Assembly: GCA_021776435.1 (NCBI GenBank)
Contig: JAJFFW010000107.1
Location: forward strand, 1 to 41,352
Direction of reading: 5' to 3'
Origin: Parvularculaceae bacterium
Lineage (GTDB): Bacteria; Pseudomonadota; Alphaproteobacteria; Caulobacterales; Parvularculaceae
DNA length: 41,352 nucleotides
This document shows, piece by piece, positions 1 through 10,112 of this stretch. Each line of letters starts with the position of its first letter. The stretch's first letter is position 1. Made by a program: the position numbers and the translations under genes. Under the pieces are notes generated by a model. It made no database searches and was not told the DNA's origin. It was given only the letters and a program-made list of their open reading frames with translations.

Positions 1-264
1 GTTTATACAACGACCCCGAAGAAGCCAAACTCGGCCCTTCGGAAGGTTGCCAAGATTCGCCTGACGAATGGCTATGAAGTCATCGGTTATATCCCCGGTG
101 AAGGTCACAATCTGCAGGAACACTCTGTAGTGCTGATCAGGGGCGGCCGCGTGAAAGACTTGCCAGGTGTTCGCTATCACATCCTGCGCGGTGTTCTTGA
201 TACGCAAGGGGTGAAAGACCGCAAACAACGCCGCTCGAAATACGGCGCCAAACGGCCGAAATAG
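1..264 (+). CDS. rpsL: 30S ribosomal protein S12, C-terminal part (5' end outside window)
   Basis: Decoding-centre protein of the small subunit. The frame is open from base 1 and reads [15 protein letters not shown] onward to KYGAKRPK and a TAG stop. By alignment from memory with E. coli S12 the fragment begins near residue 37, so 87 residues remain and about 36 are missing upstream. Both streptomycin-contact stretches are present in the wild-type form: PKKPNS (E. coli K43 with Met counted) and GGRVKDLPG (K88 and P91 region). The sequence therefore predicts no classical rpsL streptomycin resistance. It is the first gene of the str operon, with rpsG 11 bases downstream. Confidence 0.97.
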   Translation, partial: VYTTTPKKPNSALRKVAKIRLTNGYEVIGYIPGEGHNLQEHSVVLIRGGRVKDLPGVRYHILRGVLDTQGVKDRKQRRSKYGAKRPK

Positions 265-275
265 GGTTTAGAGAA

Positions 276-746
276 ATGTCACGTCGCCACAGTGCAGAAA
301 AACGCGTCGTTCATTCGGACCCAAAGTTCGGTGATATGACGATATCGAAATTCATCAATTATGTGATGCTCGATGGTAAAAAGTCGGCCGCAGAAAAGAT
401 TGTCTACGGAGCGCTTACTCGCATTGAAGACAAAATGCGCCGTCCTCCTATTGAGCTCTTTAAAGAGGCGTTAGAAAATGTAACGCCGACGCTCGAAGTG
501 CGCTCGCGGCGTGTTGGTGGGGCTACTTATCAAGTTCCTGTCGAAGTGCGACCTGATCGCAAACAGGCGTTGGCGATGCGCTGGTTGATTTCAGCGGCGC
601 GCTCGCGCAACGAAACGACGATGATCGACAAGCTGTCGAATGAATTAATGGATGCTGCCCAAAATCGCGGTGCGTCTGTAAAGAAACGTGAAGATACCCA
701 CCGCATGGCGGAAGCGAACCGCGCATTCTCCCATTATCGTTGGTAA
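276..746 (+). CDS. rpsG: 30S ribosomal protein S7
   Basis: Primary 16S rRNA binding protein that nucleates assembly of the 30S head and lines the E site. The 156-residue length is the usual bacterial one. The start [10 protein letters not shown] and the conserved stretch [12 protein letters not shown] with RWLISAAR are typical of the family, as is the FSHYRW C-terminus. The ATG follows a purine-rich GTTTAGAGAA. It sits second in the str operon between rpsL and fusA. In E. coli S7 is the translational repressor of the str operon; whether that holds here cannot be seen. The 28-base gap to fusA has no obvious structure. Confidence 0.98.
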   Translation: MSRRHSAEKRVVHSDPKFGDMTISKFINYVMLDGKKSAAEKIVYGALTRIEDKMRRPPIELFKEALENVTPTLEVRSRRVGGATYQVPVEVRPDRKQALAMRWLISAARSRNETTMIDKLSNELMDAAQNRGASVKKREDTHRMAEANRAFSHYRW

Positions 747-774
747 CCGGATTACTGAGTAAGGCATTGCTGTC

Positions 775-2853
775 ATGGCGCGCATACATAAAATCGAGGA
801 TTACCGTAATTTCGGCATCATGGCTCATATTGATGCTGGAAAAACTACGACTACGGAACGGGTCCTTTACTACACAGGCAAGAGCCACAAGATCGGTGAA
901 GTCCATGACGGCGCCGCGACGATGGATTGGATGGAGCAAGAACAAGAGCGCGGCATTACGATCACGTCGGCTGCGACGACTTGTTCCTGGAATGACAAGC
1001 TTTTAAATATTATCGACACACCAGGTCACGTTGACTTCACAATTGAAGTTGAGCGGTCACTGCGGGTTCTTGATGGCGCTGTTGCTCTGTTGGACGCGAA
1101 TGCAGGCGTTGAGCCGCAAACCGAAACGGTGTGGCGCCAGGGTGATAAATATAACGTCCCGCGCATGTTCTTCATCAACAAGATGGATAAGATTGGCGCT
1201 GACTTCTATGATTCAATTGATTCGATCCATGATCGCCTCGCCGCGAAAACCATTGTTCTGCAATTGCCAATTGGTGCGGAAAACGACTTTATCGGTCTCG
1301 TCGATCTCATCAAAATGAAGGCGATCATCTGGGAAGAAGAATCCCTGGGCGCCAAGTTTTTCGAGAGTGAAATTCCGGCAGACCTTGCGGACAAAGCTGC
1401 TGAATATCGTGAGAAGATGATCGAGACGGCTGTAGAGCTCGACGAAGAGGCTCTGGAAGCATATCTTGATGGCAATGAACCGGATGTGGACACACTTAAG
1501 CGATTAATTCGCAAGGGGACCTGTGCGGTTATTTTCCACCCTGTCCTTTGCGGTTCCGCATTTAAAAACAAGGGCGTTCAGCCAATGCTTGACGCTGTTG
1601 TGGACTTTTTGCCGAGCCCGGTTGAGGTGCCTGCAATCAAAGGACACCTTCCTGACTCAGAAGAGCAAGTGACTCGGAAGTCTTCCGATGAAGATCCTCT
1701 TTCGATGTTGGCTTTCAAGGTCATGAACGATCCATTTGTCGGCTCGCTGACCTTTTGCCGAATCTATTCAGGCAAGCTTGAGTCTGGCACAGGCGTAATG
1801 AATACGGTTAAAGGCAAACGCGAGCGCATTGGAAGGATGCTGCAAATGCATTCCAATTCACGCGAAGATATCAAAGAGGCATTTGCTGGCGATATCATTG
1901 CGGTTGTTGGTCTGAAAGATACGACAACGGGCGATACGCTTTGCGATCCAAATAACCCCGTGATCCTTGAGCGTATGGAATTCCCGGATCCTGTTATCGA
2001 GCTGGCTGTTGAGCCAAAAACTAAAGCCGATCAGGAAAAAATGGGCATTGCGTTGCAGAGACTTGCGGCGGAAGATCCCTCTTTCCGGGTGGCGACGGAT
2101 GAAGAGTCTGGCCAAACCATTATTAAGGGGATGGGCGAACTCCACCTCGACATTATTGTCGATCGGATGAAGCGTGAATTCAAAGTGGAAGCGAATATTG
2201 GCGCGCCACAGGTTGCCTATCGTGAGACCATCACCAAGCATCACAAGATTGATTATACGCACAAAAAGCAAACCGGTGGTTCGGGTCAATTTGCGCGGAT
2301 CAAAATGAATATTGTTCCGCTGGAGCCTGGTTCGGGTTACGAGTTCGATTCTAAGATTGTCGGCGGCTCTATTCCTAAAGAATATATCCCCGGCGTTATC
2401 AAAGGTATCAATTCGGTGCGTGAAGCGGGCTTGCTTTGCGGGTTTCCGATTCTCGATTTTAAAGTCGAGCTGGTTGACGGCGCCTTTCATGATGTAGACT
2501 CATCCGTGCTGGCTTTCGAAATTGCTGCGCGCGCAGCGATGCGCGAAGCGGCGCCTCATATGGGCCTTGCTCTGCTTGAGCCTATTATGAAGGTAGAGGT
2601 CGTGACGCCAGAAGAATATACCGGCAGCGTCATCGGTGATTTGAATTCCCGGCGTGGTCAAATTCAGGATCAGGCGATGCGCGGCAACGCCAATGTGGTG
2701 AACGCCATGGTGCCGCTCGCCAATATGTTTGGATACGTAAACAATCTGCGTTCCGCCACTCAGGGCCGTGCGCAGTACTCGATGCAATTCGATCACTATG
2801 ACAAAGTCCCGCAGGCTGTTGCGGACGAAGTCAGAGCGAAGTTGGCTGGGTAA
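775..2853 (+). CDS. fusA: Translation elongation factor G
   Basis: GTPase that drives tRNA-mRNA translocation and, with RRF, ribosome recycling. The 692-residue protein carries G1 AHIDAGKTT (17-25), the effector stretch RGITIT (59-64), G3 DTPGH (81-85) and G4 NKMD (135-138). The tRNA-mimic domains IV-V follow: the GQFA/GSGYEF region and the RRGQIQ loop near residue 630. The length is within the usual 690-705 range. A longer frame would start further up only through non-homologous sequence, so ATG 775 is the start. It is third in the str operon, 75 bases ahead of tuf. Confidence 0.98.
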   Translation: MARIHKIEDYRNFGIMAHIDAGKTTTTERVLYYTGKSHKIGEVHDGAATMDWMEQEQERGITITSAATTCSWNDKLLNIIDTPGHVDFTIEVERSLRVLDGAVALLDANAGVEPQTETVWRQGDKYNVPRMFFINKMDKIGADFYDSIDSIHDRLAAKTIVLQLPIGAENDFIGLVDLIKMKAIIWEEESLGAKFFESEIPADLADKAAEYREKMIETAVELDEEALEAYLDGNEPDVDTLKRLIRKGTCAVIFHPVLCGSAFKNKGVQPMLDAVVDFLPSPVEVPAIKGHLPDSEEQVTRKSSDEDPLSMLAFKVMNDPFVGSLTFCRIYSGKLESGTGVMNTVKGKRERIGRMLQMHSNSREDIKEAFAGDIIAVVGLKDTTTGDTLCDPNNPVILERMEFPDPVIELAVEPKTKADQEKMGIALQRLAAEDPSFRVATDEESGQTIIKGMGELHLDIIVDRMKREFKVEANIGAPQVAYRETITKHHKIDYTHKKQTGGSGQFARIKMNIVPLEPGSGYEFDSKIVGGSIPKEYIPGVIKGINSVREAGLLCGFPILDFKVELVDGAFHDVDSSVLAFEIAARAAMREAAPHMGLALLEPIMKVEVVTPEEYTGSVIGDLNSRRGQIQDQAMRGNANVVNAMVPLANMFGYVNNLRSATQGRAQYSMQFDHYDKVPQAVADEVRAKLAG

Positions 2854-2928
2854 AACGCAATCTGAGATGGGTGTCCGCTGATGAAGCGGTAGGTTAAACG
2901 ATGTCGTCAAGAGACGGAGAGAAGTGAA

Positions 2929-4104
2929 ATGGCAAAAGCAAAATTTGAACGCAACAAGCCTCATGCCAATATTGGCACGATTGGTCACGTGGACCACGGC
3001 AAGACGACGTTAACCGCGGCGATCACCAAGTTTTTTGGTGAATTCAAGTCCTATGATCAGATTGACGCGGCGCCGGAGGAAAAAGCGCGTGGCATCACGA
3101 TTTCGACCGCGCACGTCGAATATGAAACCGATGCGCGTCATTACGCGCATGTCGACTGCCCGGGGCACGCTGACTATGTGAAGAACATGATCACTGGCGC
3201 GGCTCAGATGGATGGCGCCATTCTTGTTGTTAACGCTGCCGATGGCCCTATGCCGCAGACCCGGGAGCATATTCTGCTTGCCCGTCAGGTCGGTGTTCCA
3301 GCCGTCGTCGTTTATCTCAACAAAGTTGATCAGGTTGATGATGAAGAACTTCTGGAGCTTGTTGAGCTGGAAGTGCGCGAGCTTCTCACGAAGTATAACT
3401 TCCCTGGTGACGACATTCCGATCATCAAGGGTTCGGCCCTCGCGGCGCTTGAAGATCGCGATGCGGCCATCGGTGAAGATTCGATCCGTGAGCTTATGAA
3501 GGCGGTTGACGAGTACATTCCGACTCCGGATCGTCCAGTCGATCTTCCATTCCTATTACCGATTGAGGATGTTTTCTCAATTTCCGGTCGGGGTACGGTT
3601 GTAACAGGTCGCGTTGAGCGCGGCATTGTTAATGTTGGCGATGAACTTGAGATCGTTGGCGTAAAAGATACTCAGAAAACGACCTGCACAGGCGTTGAAA
3701 TGTTCCGGAAGTTGCTCGATCGCGGTGAGGCGGGCGACAATGTTGGCGTTCTGTTGCGCGGTATCGATCGCACTGCGGTTGAGCGTGGGCAAGTTCTTTG
3801 CAAACCCGGTTCTGTTAACCCGCATACGAAGTTCTTGGCGGAAGCCTATATTCTTACAAAGGAAGAGGGTGGCCGTCATACGCCATTCTTTACCAACTAC
3901 AGGCCGCAATTCTATTTCCGTACGACCGACGTTACGGGTGTTGTCACCCTGAAAGAAGGTACGGAAATGGTTATGCCAGGCGATAATGTTGAAGTGAATG
4001 TCGAATTGATTGTGCCGATCGCCATGGAAGAGAAGCTTCGCTTCGCTATCCGTGAAGGTGGTCGTACGGTTGGCGCGGGCATCGTTTCGAAGATTATCGA
4101 ATAG
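2929..4104 (+). CDS. tuf: Translation elongation factor Tu
   Basis: GTPase that delivers aminoacyl-tRNA to the ribosomal A site. It has 391 residues, with G1 GHVDHGKT (19-26), RGITIST (54-60), G3 DCPGH (76-80) and G4 NKVD (131-134), followed by the beta-barrel domains 2 and 3 ([18 protein letters not shown]). An excellent purine-rich ribosome site (ACGGAGAGAAG) lies just before the ATG. Only this copy is in the window; alphaproteobacteria often carry a second tuf elsewhere, which cannot be judged here. A terminator-like hairpin follows the stop codon, so this gene may mark the functional end of the str unit. Confidence 0.98.
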   Translation: MAKAKFERNKPHANIGTIGHVDHGKTTLTAAITKFFGEFKSYDQIDAAPEEKARGITISTAHVEYETDARHYAHVDCPGHADYVKNMITGAAQMDGAILVVNAADGPMPQTREHILLARQVGVPAVVVYLNKVDQVDDEELLELVELEVRELLTKYNFPGDDIPIIKGSALAALEDRDAAIGEDSIRELMKAVDEYIPTPDRPVDLPFLLPIEDVFSISGRGTVVTGRVERGIVNVGDELEIVGVKDTQKTTCTGVEMFRKLLDRGEAGDNVGVLLRGIDRTAVERGQVLCKPGSVNPHTKFLAEAYILTKEEGGRHTPFFTNYRPQFYFRTTDVTGVVTLKEGTEMVMPGDNVEVNVELIVPIAMEEKLRFAIREGGRTVGAGIVSKIIE

Positions 4105-4120
4105 GCCTCAGTAAATATGG

Positions 4121-4150
4121 CGCGGAGCGGTGATTGCCGGTCCGCGTTTT
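4121..4150 (+). terminator. Hairpin with U-tract between tuf and rpsJ (terminator or attenuator)
   Basis: CGCGGA (4121-4126) pairs with TCCGCG (4141-4146). Inside it, CGG (4128-4130) pairs with CCG (4137-4139) across one G-G mismatch, leaving a 6-base loop. TTTT follows at 4147-4150 and a second T-rich run (CTCTTTTTG) soon after. It lies in the 90-base str/S10 junction, where a partial terminator or an L4-type attenuator would be expected. The structure is read by eye; function is inferred. Confidence 0.55.
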
Positions 4151-4194
4151 CGACTCTCTTTTTGATGAAAATTTAAACGAAGCGTAACGGTCCC

Positions 4195-4506
4195 ATGCAA
4201 CAGAATATTCGCATACGTCTTAAGGCGTTTGACCACCGAGTGCTTGACGCTTCGGCGAAGGAAATCGTGAACACAGCGAAGCGCACTGGCGCTCAGGTGC
4301 GCGGCCCTATTCCGCTGCCGACGCGAATTGAGCGTTATACCGTGAATCGGTCGCCGCACATCGACAAGAAGAGCCGTGAACAATTTGAGATGCGCACACA
4401 TAAGCGTGTTCTTGATATCGTCGACCCAACGCCACAAACGGTCGATGCATTGATGAAACTGGATTTGTCGGCTGGCGTCGACGTCGAAATTCGACTTGGC
4501 GCTTAG
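4195..4506 (+). CDS. rpsJ: 30S ribosomal protein S10
   Basis: S10 sits in the 30S head and also serves as NusE, a partner of NusB in transcription antitermination. The 103-residue product has the usual length and reads [17 protein letters not shown] at the start and DVEIRLGA at the end, with the [10 protein letters not shown] and [13 protein letters not shown] blocks in between. It is the first gene of the S10 block, after a 90-base spacer carrying a hairpin with a U-tract. The Shine-Dalgarno in front of the ATG is weak (TAACGG), unlike most neighbours. This would fit regulated initiation but proves nothing. Confidence 0.97.
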   Translation: MQQNIRIRLKAFDHRVLDASAKEIVNTAKRTGAQVRGPIPLPTRIERYTVNRSPHIDKKSREQFEMRTHKRVLDIVDPTPQTVDALMKLDLSAGVDVEIRLGA

Positions 4507-4519
4507 AGGAGCAAGGGTA

Positions 4520-5275
4520 ATGCGCACTGGGCTCATTGCAAAAAAGATTGGCATGACGCGCGTTTATCGTGAAAGCGGCGTTCATGTACCTGTAACTGTC
4601 ATGCAAATTGATGGATGCCAGGTTGTCGGTCAGTGCACTGAAGAAAAGAACGGCTACACGGCGCTTCAACTCGGCGCCGGAGCCAGGAAAATTAAGCGTA
4701 CGACGAAGGCTTCTCGTGGCCAATTCGCTGCGGCGAATGTTGAACCAAAGCAAAAGCTTGTCGAGTTTCGTGTGTCGCCTGATAACCTCATTGATGTTGG
4801 GGCCGAATTGTCCGCTGAACATTTTCTCGCCGGTCAGCGCGTTGACGTCACCGGAACCAGCATCGGTAAAGGTTTCGCGGGCGCCATGAAGCGTCACAAC
4901 TTTAAGGGTCTTCGTGCGACTCACGGCGTTTCGATTTCACACCGCTCGCATGGATCAACAGGGCAGTGCCAAGATCCGGGTAAAGTCTTCAAGGGTAAGA
5001 AGATGGCCGGCCATATGGGCGCCGTTCGGTGCACCACGCAGAATATTGAAGTTGTGAAGACTGACCTGGAACGTGGGCTTGTTCTCTTGAAGGGTGCGGT
5101 TCCGGGCCCTAAAGGCGGATGGGTGCTGATTAAAGATGCCATCAAACTCCCGCTGCCGGCAGACCTGCCGACGCCGGGTGCGTTGAAAAGTAAACCTGCG
5201 CCATCGGCTGGCGATGCGGTTGCTGAAACCGGCGGTGAGCCTGCGGCTGAAGCCGTCAGGGAAGGGGACGAGTAA
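4520..5275 (+). CDS. rplC: 50S ribosomal protein L3
   Basis: Early assembly protein at the 3' end of 23S rRNA; its long loop reaches the peptidyl transferase centre. Start chosen at ATG 4520 because [14 protein letters not shown] is the family N-terminus and GAGGAG (4506-4511) is well placed; an upstream ATG at 4496 would overlap rpsJ. 251 residues, longer than the ~210 of E. coli, because of an Ala/Pro/Glu-rich tail (roughly the last 35 residues) that alphaproteobacterial L3 proteins commonly have. The conserved [23 protein letters not shown] region, which contains the methylated Gln in enterics, is intact. The stop shares one base with the rplD start (TAATG). Confidence 0.97.
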   Translation: MRTGLIAKKIGMTRVYRESGVHVPVTVMQIDGCQVVGQCTEEKNGYTALQLGAGARKIKRTTKASRGQFAAANVEPKQKLVEFRVSPDNLIDVGAELSAEHFLAGQRVDVTGTSIGKGFAGAMKRHNFKGLRATHGVSISHRSHGSTGQCQDPGKVFKGKKMAGHMGAVRCTTQNIEVVKTDLERGLVLLKGAVPGPKGGWVLIKDAIKLPLPADLPTPGALKSKPAPSAGDAVAETGGEPAAEAVREGDE

Positions 5276-5892
5276 TGAAAACGGAAGTCCTCAATCTTGA
5301 AAGCGGCAAAGCCGGGTCGATTGATCTCGATGAGACGATTTTTGGCTTGGAACCTCGCAAAGACATTCTCCATCGTTGCGTTGTCTATCAACTGGCCAAG
5401 CGTCAGCAAGGCACGCATAAGGTGAAAGAACGCGGCGAGGTGTCGGCGACTTCGAAGAAGTTTGGCAATCAAAAAGGCGGCGGCGGCGCGCGGCACGGTA
5501 ATAAGGCTGCTCCACAGTTTCGAGGCGGCGGTAAAGCGCATGGACCTCGTTCCCGCAGTCATGCGATTGATTTGCCGAAAAAGGTTCGAAGTCTGGCGCT
5601 TAAGCATGCCCTGTCAGCAAAACAGGCGGCGAACGAATTAATCATTCTGGATGAAGCGAAGCTCAACGACCCGAAGACAAAAGCGCTTATCGCATCGTTC
5701 GAGAAACTAAATCTTTCGAATGCGCTGATTGTTGATGCTCATGTTGATGAGAAATTCAGCCTGGCCGCGCGCAATATTCCGAATGTGGATGTTTTACCCG
5801 TCATGGGCGCCAATGTTTATGATATTCTCCGTCGCGAGAAGCTGGTGCTTACCAAGGCGGCTGTCGAAGGGTTGGAGGCCCGCCTGAAATGA
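5275..5892 (+). CDS. rplD: 50S ribosomal protein L4
   Basis: Binds 23S rRNA and lines the exit tunnel constriction. In E. coli it also represses the S10 operon at transcription and translation. The 205-residue product contains the tunnel-loop signature around [26 protein letters not shown] (residues ~61-90) and ends with [26 protein letters not shown]. The ATG overlaps the rplC stop (TAATG) and the stop overlaps the rplW start (ATGA), so translation is likely coupled on both sides. Nothing unusual in the sequence. Confidence 0.97.
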   Translation: MKTEVLNLESGKAGSIDLDETIFGLEPRKDILHRCVVYQLAKRQQGTHKVKERGEVSATSKKFGNQKGGGGARHGNKAAPQFRGGGKAHGPRSRSHAIDLPKKVRSLALKHALSAKQAANELIILDEAKLNDPKTKALIASFEKLNLSNALIVDAHVDEKFSLAARNIPNVDVLPVMGANVYDILRREKLVLTKAAVEGLEARLK

Positions 5893-6203
5893 GCAAGGGT
5901 GAAGTCAAAGCTTTGACGGAAAAGCATTACAATACGTTGGTTTCTCCAGTGGTTACTGAAAAATCGACAATCGCATCCGAGCACAATCAGGTTGTCTTTC
6001 GAGTTCTGCTCACTGCAACCAAACCGCAAATTGCGGAAGCCGTCGAAGCGCTCTTCAAGGTGAAGGTGAAGGCCGTAAATACGCTCCGTATTAAAGGTAA
6101 GAACAAGCAATTTCGCGGCCGTAACTATACTCGGTCGACGGTGAAAAAAGCGGTCGTGACCCTCGAAGAGGGGCATTCGATCGATGTCACCACGGGACTT
6201 TAA
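5889..6203 (+). CDS. rplW: 50S ribosomal protein L23
   Basis: Sits at the peptide tunnel exit, where it is the docking point for trigger factor and SRP. It has 104 residues with the family pattern [14 protein letters not shown] near the N-terminus, then [22 protein letters not shown] and the basic loop, and a [12 protein letters not shown]-terminal strand. The trigger-factor contact Glu (VTEKS region) is present. It starts within the rplD stop by an ATGA overlap and ends 18 bases before rplB. Confidence 0.96.
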   Translation: MSKGEVKALTEKHYNTLVSPVVTEKSTIASEHNQVVFRVLLTATKPQIAEAVEALFKVKVKAVNTLRIKGKNKQFRGRNYTRSTVKKAVVTLEEGHSIDVTTGL

Positions 6204-6221
6204 TAAGACTGGGATGATACA

Positions 6222-7061
6222 ATGGCGCTGAGAAAATTTAATCCGACGACACCCGGTCGCCGCCAGCTTGTTCTGGTGGACCGAAGTGATCTTTGGAAAG
6301 GTCGACCAGAAAAGACGCTGACTGAAGGTCTGACGTCAAAAGGTGGGCGCAATAATTTTGGTCGTATCACCATGCGCCGGCGTGGCGGCGGGGCCAAAAA
6401 GCTTTATCGCCGGGTCGATTTCAAGCGGCGTAAATTTGATATCGAAGCCAAGGTTGAACGGCTCGAATATGATCCGAACCGAACGGCATTTATCGCTCTG
6501 TTGAAATACCTCGACGGTGAGCTTGCTTATATTCTGGCGCCGCAACGCTTGAAGGTCGGTGACAAAGTCATATCCGGCGAACGGGTCGACGTGAAACCCG
6601 GCAATGCGATGCCGCTTAAGAGCATTCCTGTCGGCTCTATCATCCATAATGTTGAGATGAAGCCATGTAAGGGTGGTCAGCTGGCGCGCGCCGCTGGCGC
6701 CTATGCGCAGCTGGTTGGTCGAGACGGTGCGATGGCGCTTCTTCGACTTCAGTCCGGCGAGGTTCGTCTTGTGCCGGGGGAGTGTATGGCGACAATCGGC
6801 GCCGTTTCGAATGCGGATCATTCTAATGAATCAATAGGCAAAGCAGGCCGCAACCGGCATAAGGGGAAACGCCCTTCTGTTCGCGGTGTTGTCATGAACC
6901 CGGTGGATCACCCTCATGGCGGCGGCGAAGGCCGTACTTCGGGCGGGCGTCATCCGGTGACGCCGTGGGGCAAGCCCACAAAAGGTCGCAAGACACGTAG
7001 CAACAAAGAAACCGACAAATTCATCATCCGCTCGCGACACGCGCGGAAGAAGAAGAAGTAA
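6222..7061 (+). CDS. rplB: 50S ribosomal protein L2
   Basis: Primary 23S rRNA binder needed for subunit association and peptidyl transferase activity. 279 residues. The conserved core [18 protein letters not shown] (about residues 221-238), which contains the His implicated in activity, is intact, followed by the usual [15 protein letters not shown] and a basic KKK tail. The N-terminus [14 protein letters not shown] is standard. An earlier-fitting start is not available in frame. It is followed by rpsS after 21 bases carrying a GGAGAC ribosome site. Confidence 0.98.
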   Translation: MALRKFNPTTPGRRQLVLVDRSDLWKGRPEKTLTEGLTSKGGRNNFGRITMRRRGGGAKKLYRRVDFKRRKFDIEAKVERLEYDPNRTAFIALLKYLDGELAYILAPQRLKVGDKVISGERVDVKPGNAMPLKSIPVGSIIHNVEMKPCKGGQLARAAGAYAQLVGRDGAMALLRLQSGEVRLVPGECMATIGAVSNADHSNESIGKAGRNRHKGKRPSVRGVVMNPVDHPHGGGEGRTSGGRHPVTPWGKPTKGRKTRSNKETDKFIIRSRHARKKKK

Positions 7062-7082
7062 TAGGACGCTGGAGACAAGCAC

Positions 7083-7361
7083 ATGCCCCGTTCCGTTTGG
7101 AAAGGTCCGTTCGTTGACCGCTATCTTTTACAGAAAGCGGAAAAAGCCCAGGGTGGCTCGCATAAGGGCGGGATCAAAACCTGGTCTCGTCGATCGACCA
7201 TCCTGCCGCAATTCGTTGGCTATACGTTCAACGTTTATAACGGCCGAAAATTTATTCCCGTCCATGTCAGCGAAGATATGGTCGGTCACAAGCTCGGTGA
7301 GTTTTCACCGACGCGCACATATTATGGCCATGGCGCTGATAAGAAAGCGCGAAGGAAGTAG
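7083..7361 (+). CDS. rpsS: 30S ribosomal protein S19
   Basis: Head protein of the small subunit that forms intersubunit bridge B1a with S13. The 92-residue length is normal. The sequence begins [12 protein letters not shown], carries [15 protein letters not shown] and [17 protein letters not shown], and ends in a basic KKARRK tail. The ATG lies 21 bases after rplB and the gene ends 3 bases before rplV, within the tightly packed S10 block. Confidence 0.97.
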   Translation: MPRSVWKGPFVDRYLLQKAEKAQGGSHKGGIKTWSRRSTILPQFVGYTFNVYNGRKFIPVHVSEDMVGHKLGEFSPTRTYYGHGADKKARRK

Positions 7362-7364
7362 TCG

Positions 7365-7745
7365 ATGGGACAGAAGAAAAATCCACGACGCGTTGCGGTT
7401 TCTCAAGCGATGGCTAAGGCGCGGATGATCCGCACCTCACCCCAGAAGCTTAATCTGGTCGCCCAGATGATTCGTGGCATGAAGGTTGAGAAAGCGATGG
7501 CTGAATTGCAGTTCTCGCGAAAGCGCGTTGCACAAGACGTAAAGAAAGTGCTTGAGAGCGCCGTGGCGAACGCTGAAAACAATCATAGCCTCGATATCGA
7601 TGCTCTCGTGATTGATCAGGCGTTTGTTGGAAAAAACATCGTCTTGAAGCGCTGGAAACCGCGTGCGCGCGGACGGGTCGGAAAGATATTAAAACCATTT
7701 TCTGAAATCACTATAGTCGTGAAAGAGATCGAGGAGGCAGCCTAA
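7365..7745 (+). CDS. rplV: 50S ribosomal protein L22
   Basis: Exit-tunnel protein whose extended loop forms the constriction with L4; loop changes give macrolide resistance in other bacteria. 126 residues. The N-terminus is slightly extended relative to E. coli (MGQKKNPRR before the [27 protein letters not shown] core). The loop stretch [15 protein letters not shown] is present without visible insertion or deletion. The stop codon shares a base with the rpsC start (TAATG), suggesting coupled translation. Confidence 0.97.
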   Translation: MGQKKNPRRVAVSQAMAKARMIRTSPQKLNLVAQMIRGMKVEKAMAELQFSRKRVAQDVKKVLESAVANAENNHSLDIDALVIDQAFVGKNIVLKRWKPRARGRVGKILKPFSEITIVVKEIEEAA

Positions 7746-8455
7746 TGGGTCAGAAGGTCAACCCCATCGGCCTGCGTCTCGGGATCAATCGCACCTGGGA
7801 TTCGCGCTGGTATGCTAACAAAAGAACTTATGCAGATCTTTTGCATGAGGACTTGGCAATACGCCGATATCTCCAGAAGCACCTGAAACAGGCTGGGGTT
7901 TCGCGGATTGTTATCGAGCGTCCACACAAAAAATGTCGCGTGACAATTTATACCGCGCGGCCTGGTGTCGTCATCGGAAAGAAGGGTGCGGATATTGAGA
8001 AGCTACGTCTGCGACTTTCGAAATTGTCGTCATCTGAGACGTTTCTGAATATTGTCGAAATCCGGAAGCCGGAAGTCGATGCGACGTTGGTTGCTGATAA
8101 CATCGCGCAGCAGCTCGAGCGACGTGTTGCATTCCGACGCGCTATGAAGCGCGCCATGCAAACCGCCCAACGGATGGGCGCGCTCGGAATACGCGTCAAT
8201 GTGGCGGGTCGTCTTGGCGGCGCGGAAATTGCGCGCAAAGAATGGTACCGCGAAGGCCAAGTGCCGTTGCATACACTGCGTGCTGACATTGATTATGGGG
8301 TCGCCACAGCCAAGACGACTTACGGCGCCATCGGAGTGAAGGTCTGGATCTATAAAGGTGAGATCATGGAGCATGACCCGATGGCTCAGGAAAAACGCCT
8401 AATCGATGCGCAGACCGGCGGTGTTGGTCAATCGCGTCAAAGCCAACGCTCATAA
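7745..8455 (+). CDS. rpsC: 30S ribosomal protein S3
   Basis: Lines the mRNA entry channel and contributes to ribosomal helicase activity. 236 residues with an N-terminal KH-2 domain ([16 protein letters not shown], about 73-88, containing the GxxG loop) and a C-terminal domain with the [21 protein letters not shown] stretch that carries the helicase-associated basic residues. It starts [13 protein letters not shown] as in nearly all bacteria. It overlaps rplV by one base and precedes rplP by 17 bases. Confidence 0.97.
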   Translation: MGQKVNPIGLRLGINRTWDSRWYANKRTYADLLHEDLAIRRYLQKHLKQAGVSRIVIERPHKKCRVTIYTARPGVVIGKKGADIEKLRLRLSKLSSSETFLNIVEIRKPEVDATLVADNIAQQLERRVAFRRAMKRAMQTAQRMGALGIRVNVAGRLGGAEIARKEWYREGQVPLHTLRADIDYGVATAKTTYGAIGVKVWIYKGEIMEHDPMAQEKRLIDAQTGGVGQSRQSQRS

Positions 8456-8472
8456 CGGGATAGAGAACGGTA

Positions 8473-8886
8473 ATGTTGCAACCAAAACGGACAAAGTTCC
8501 GTAAACAACATAAAGGGCGCATTAAAGGCGCCGCCAAGGGCGGGACCGAACTGAACTTCGGTTCACATGGCCTGAAAGCGCTTCAACCTGAACGCGTCAC
8601 GGCGCGGCAAATCGAGGCGACTCGTCGCGCGATCACACGGGCGATGAAGCGTGCGGGGCGTGTTTGGATACGGATTTTCCCGGACGTGCCGGTTTCCAAG
8701 AAACCGACCGAAGTCCGGATGGGTAAAGGTAAAGGCACGCCGGAATTTTGGGCGGCGCGAGTCAAGCCTGGCCGGATTATGTTTGAGATCAGTGGCGTTT
8801 CGGATGAAGTGGCGCGTGAAGCGCTTCTTCTCGGCGCCGCCAAACTGCCGATTAAAACGCGCATTGTTAAGCGCGTTGGTGAGTAG
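8473..8886 (+). CDS. rplP: 50S ribosomal protein L16
   Basis: Binds near the A site and organises 23S rRNA helices for tRNA accommodation. The 137-residue product reads [16 protein letters not shown] at the start. It has the conserved [42 protein letters not shown] block (about 38-79) and ends with [11 protein letters not shown]. The modified Arg region (VRMGKGKG, Arg81 in E. coli) is intact. Neighbours rpsC and rpmC are 17 and 11 bases away. Confidence 0.97.
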   Translation: MLQPKRTKFRKQHKGRIKGAAKGGTELNFGSHGLKALQPERVTARQIEATRRAITRAMKRAGRVWIRIFPDVPVSKKPTEVRMGKGKGTPEFWAARVKPGRIMFEISGVSDEVAREALLLGAAKLPIKTRIVKRVGE

Positions 8887-8897
8887 GGAGCGGACCG

Positions 8898-9095
8898 GTG
8901 AAAGCCTCAGAAGTGCGCGACATGACGGAAGATCAGTTGAAGGACAAGCTTCTTCAGCTGAAGAAAGAACAATTTAATCTTCGCTTTCAGAGCGCATCGG
9001 GTCAGCTTGAAAAGACCACGCGCGTCGGTGAAGTGCGACGCGATATCTCCCGGGTCAAAACGATCCTGGGCGAAAAAGCGACGAAAACGAACTAG
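8898..9095 (+). CDS. rpmC: 50S ribosomal protein L29
   Basis: Small two-helix protein at the tunnel exit next to L23. 65 residues with the typical pattern [30 protein letters not shown]. It is read from a GTG start at 8898, with GGGAGCGG just upstream as ribosome site. No ATG is available until residue 8 or later, which would remove conserved sequence, so GTG is favoured. It sits between rplP and rpsQ as in most bacteria. Confidence 0.95.
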   Translation: MKASEVRDMTEDQLKDKLLQLKKEQFNLRFQSASGQLEKTTRVGEVRRDISRVKTILGEKATKTN

Positions 9096-9107
9096 CGGAG
9101 CGAGACG

Positions 9108-9350
9108 ATGCCGAAGCGAATAATGCAAGGCGCTGTAGTAAGCGACAAAGGCGACAAGACTGTCGTCGTTAAAGTGGAGCGTCTCTTCACGCATCCTCTA
9201 TTGAAAAAGACTGTACGGCGATCATCGCGTTTTCAAGCTCACGATGAGGTCAATACGTACAAGGTCGGTGACCTGGTTCAGATTCAGGAATGTGCGCCCA
9301 AGTCAAAATTGAAGCGCTGGGAAGTTATCGGCCTGACTACGAAAGCCTAG
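9108..9350 (+). CDS. rpsQ: 30S ribosomal protein S17
   Basis: Early-assembly 16S rRNA binder with an OB fold. 80 residues: [25 protein letters not shown], then [19 protein letters not shown] and the [17 protein letters not shown] stretch, all standard. It is the last gene of the S10 block. A 75-base spacer with two small hairpins separates it from rplN, whereas most junctions in the cluster are under 25 bases. Confidence 0.96.
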   Translation: MPKRIMQGAVVSDKGDKTVVVKVERLFTHPLLKKTVRRSSRFQAHDEVNTYKVGDLVQIQECAPKSKLKRWEVIGLTTKA

Positions 9351-9363
9351 TTGGTTTTTAGTG

Positions 9364-9412
9364 ATCAGCGCGGTGTGTGCTGATTGAGTTGAGAGATCGG
9401 GCGGTGTCGCCC
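9364..9412 (+). promoter_or_regulatory. Two small hairpins in the rpsQ-rplN spacer
   Basis: ATCAGC (9364-9369) can pair with GCTGAT (9379-9384), and GGGCG (9399-9403) with CGCCC (9408-9412) over a GTGT loop. The second ends directly before the AAGGAGG ribosome site of rplN and could influence its accessibility. No U-tract follows either stem, so they are not intrinsic terminators. Function is unknown: RNA processing, S10/spc boundary control, or none. Confidence 0.4.
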
Positions 9413-9425
9413 AAGGAGGGTCACT

Positions 9426-9794
9426 ATGATCCAAATGCAGACAAATTTGCAAGTGGCCGATAATTCCGGGGCCAAACGCGTCCAGTGCATCAAGGTGCTT
9501 GGCGGCGCGAAGCGCAGATATGCGTCGGTCGGAGATATTATCGTCGTATCCGTAAAGGAAGCGATGCCACGTGGCCGTGTGAAAAAAGGCGCGGTGATGA
9601 AAGCGGTAGTCGTGCGTACAGCGAAAGATATCAAACGCGCTGACGGGTCGGTTATCAGGTTTGACAGCAATGCTGCAGTCCTTATCAACGCTAACAAAGA
9701 GCCGATCGGCACACGGATTTTTGGTCCAGTCACGCGGGAATTGCGTGCAGCCCAGCATATGAAAATAGTGTCGCTCGCGCCGGAGGTTCTCTAG
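9426..9794 (+). CDS. rplN: 50S ribosomal protein L14
   Basis: Forms intersubunit bridges and the binding site of RsfS. The canonical 122-residue protein begins [19 protein letters not shown] and contains the [14 protein letters not shown] and DNAAVLIN-like (here [26 protein letters not shown]) blocks. A strong AAGGAGG ribosome site precedes the ATG. It opens the spc block. Its TAG stop is immediately followed by the rplX ATG with no spacer. Confidence 0.97.
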   Translation: MIQMQTNLQVADNSGAKRVQCIKVLGGAKRRYASVGDIIVVSVKEAMPRGRVKKGAVMKAVVVRTAKDIKRADGSVIRFDSNAAVLINANKEPIGTRIFGPVTRELRAAQHMKIVSLAPEVL

Positions 9795-10112
9795 ATGGCT
9801 GCGAAAATTAAAAAAGGCGACACTGTCGTCGTGCTTGCAGGCAAATATCGCGGTGTGGAAGGCGAAGTCCTTAACGTAAAGCCGAAGGATGATCGTCTGA
9901 CCGTACGGGGCGTAAATCTGATCAAGCGTCATCAAAAACAGACGCAGCAGCAAGAGGGCGGCATCATTTCGCGCGAGGCGTCGATTCATATATCGAACGT
10001 TGCGCTTAAGGATCCGGATTCGGGTAAGCCGACGCGGGTTGGTTTTAAAATTCAAGAAGACGGCTTGAAGGTGCGTGTCGCCAAAAAGTCGGGTGAGGTG
10101 GTCGATGGCTGA
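9795..10112 (+). CDS. rplX: 50S ribosomal protein L24
   Basis: Assembly initiator of the large subunit that binds the 5' region of 23S rRNA. 105 residues with the KOW motif ([20 protein letters not shown], about 7-26) and the [17 protein letters not shown] stretch. It starts at the base after the rplN stop. Its last eight bases overlap the rplE start, since rplE is read from ATG 10105, so termination and re-initiation are probably coupled. Confidence 0.96.
   Translation: MAAKIKKGDTVVVLAGKYRGVEGEVLNVKPKDDRLTVRGVNLIKRHQKQTQQQEGGIISREASIHISNVALKDPDSGKPTRVGFKIQEDGLKVRVAKKSGEVVDG

Noticed and set aside
1858-2490. Long - strand ORF inside fusA
   Set aside because: Antisense shadow of a highly conserved gene with no ribosome site or homology.
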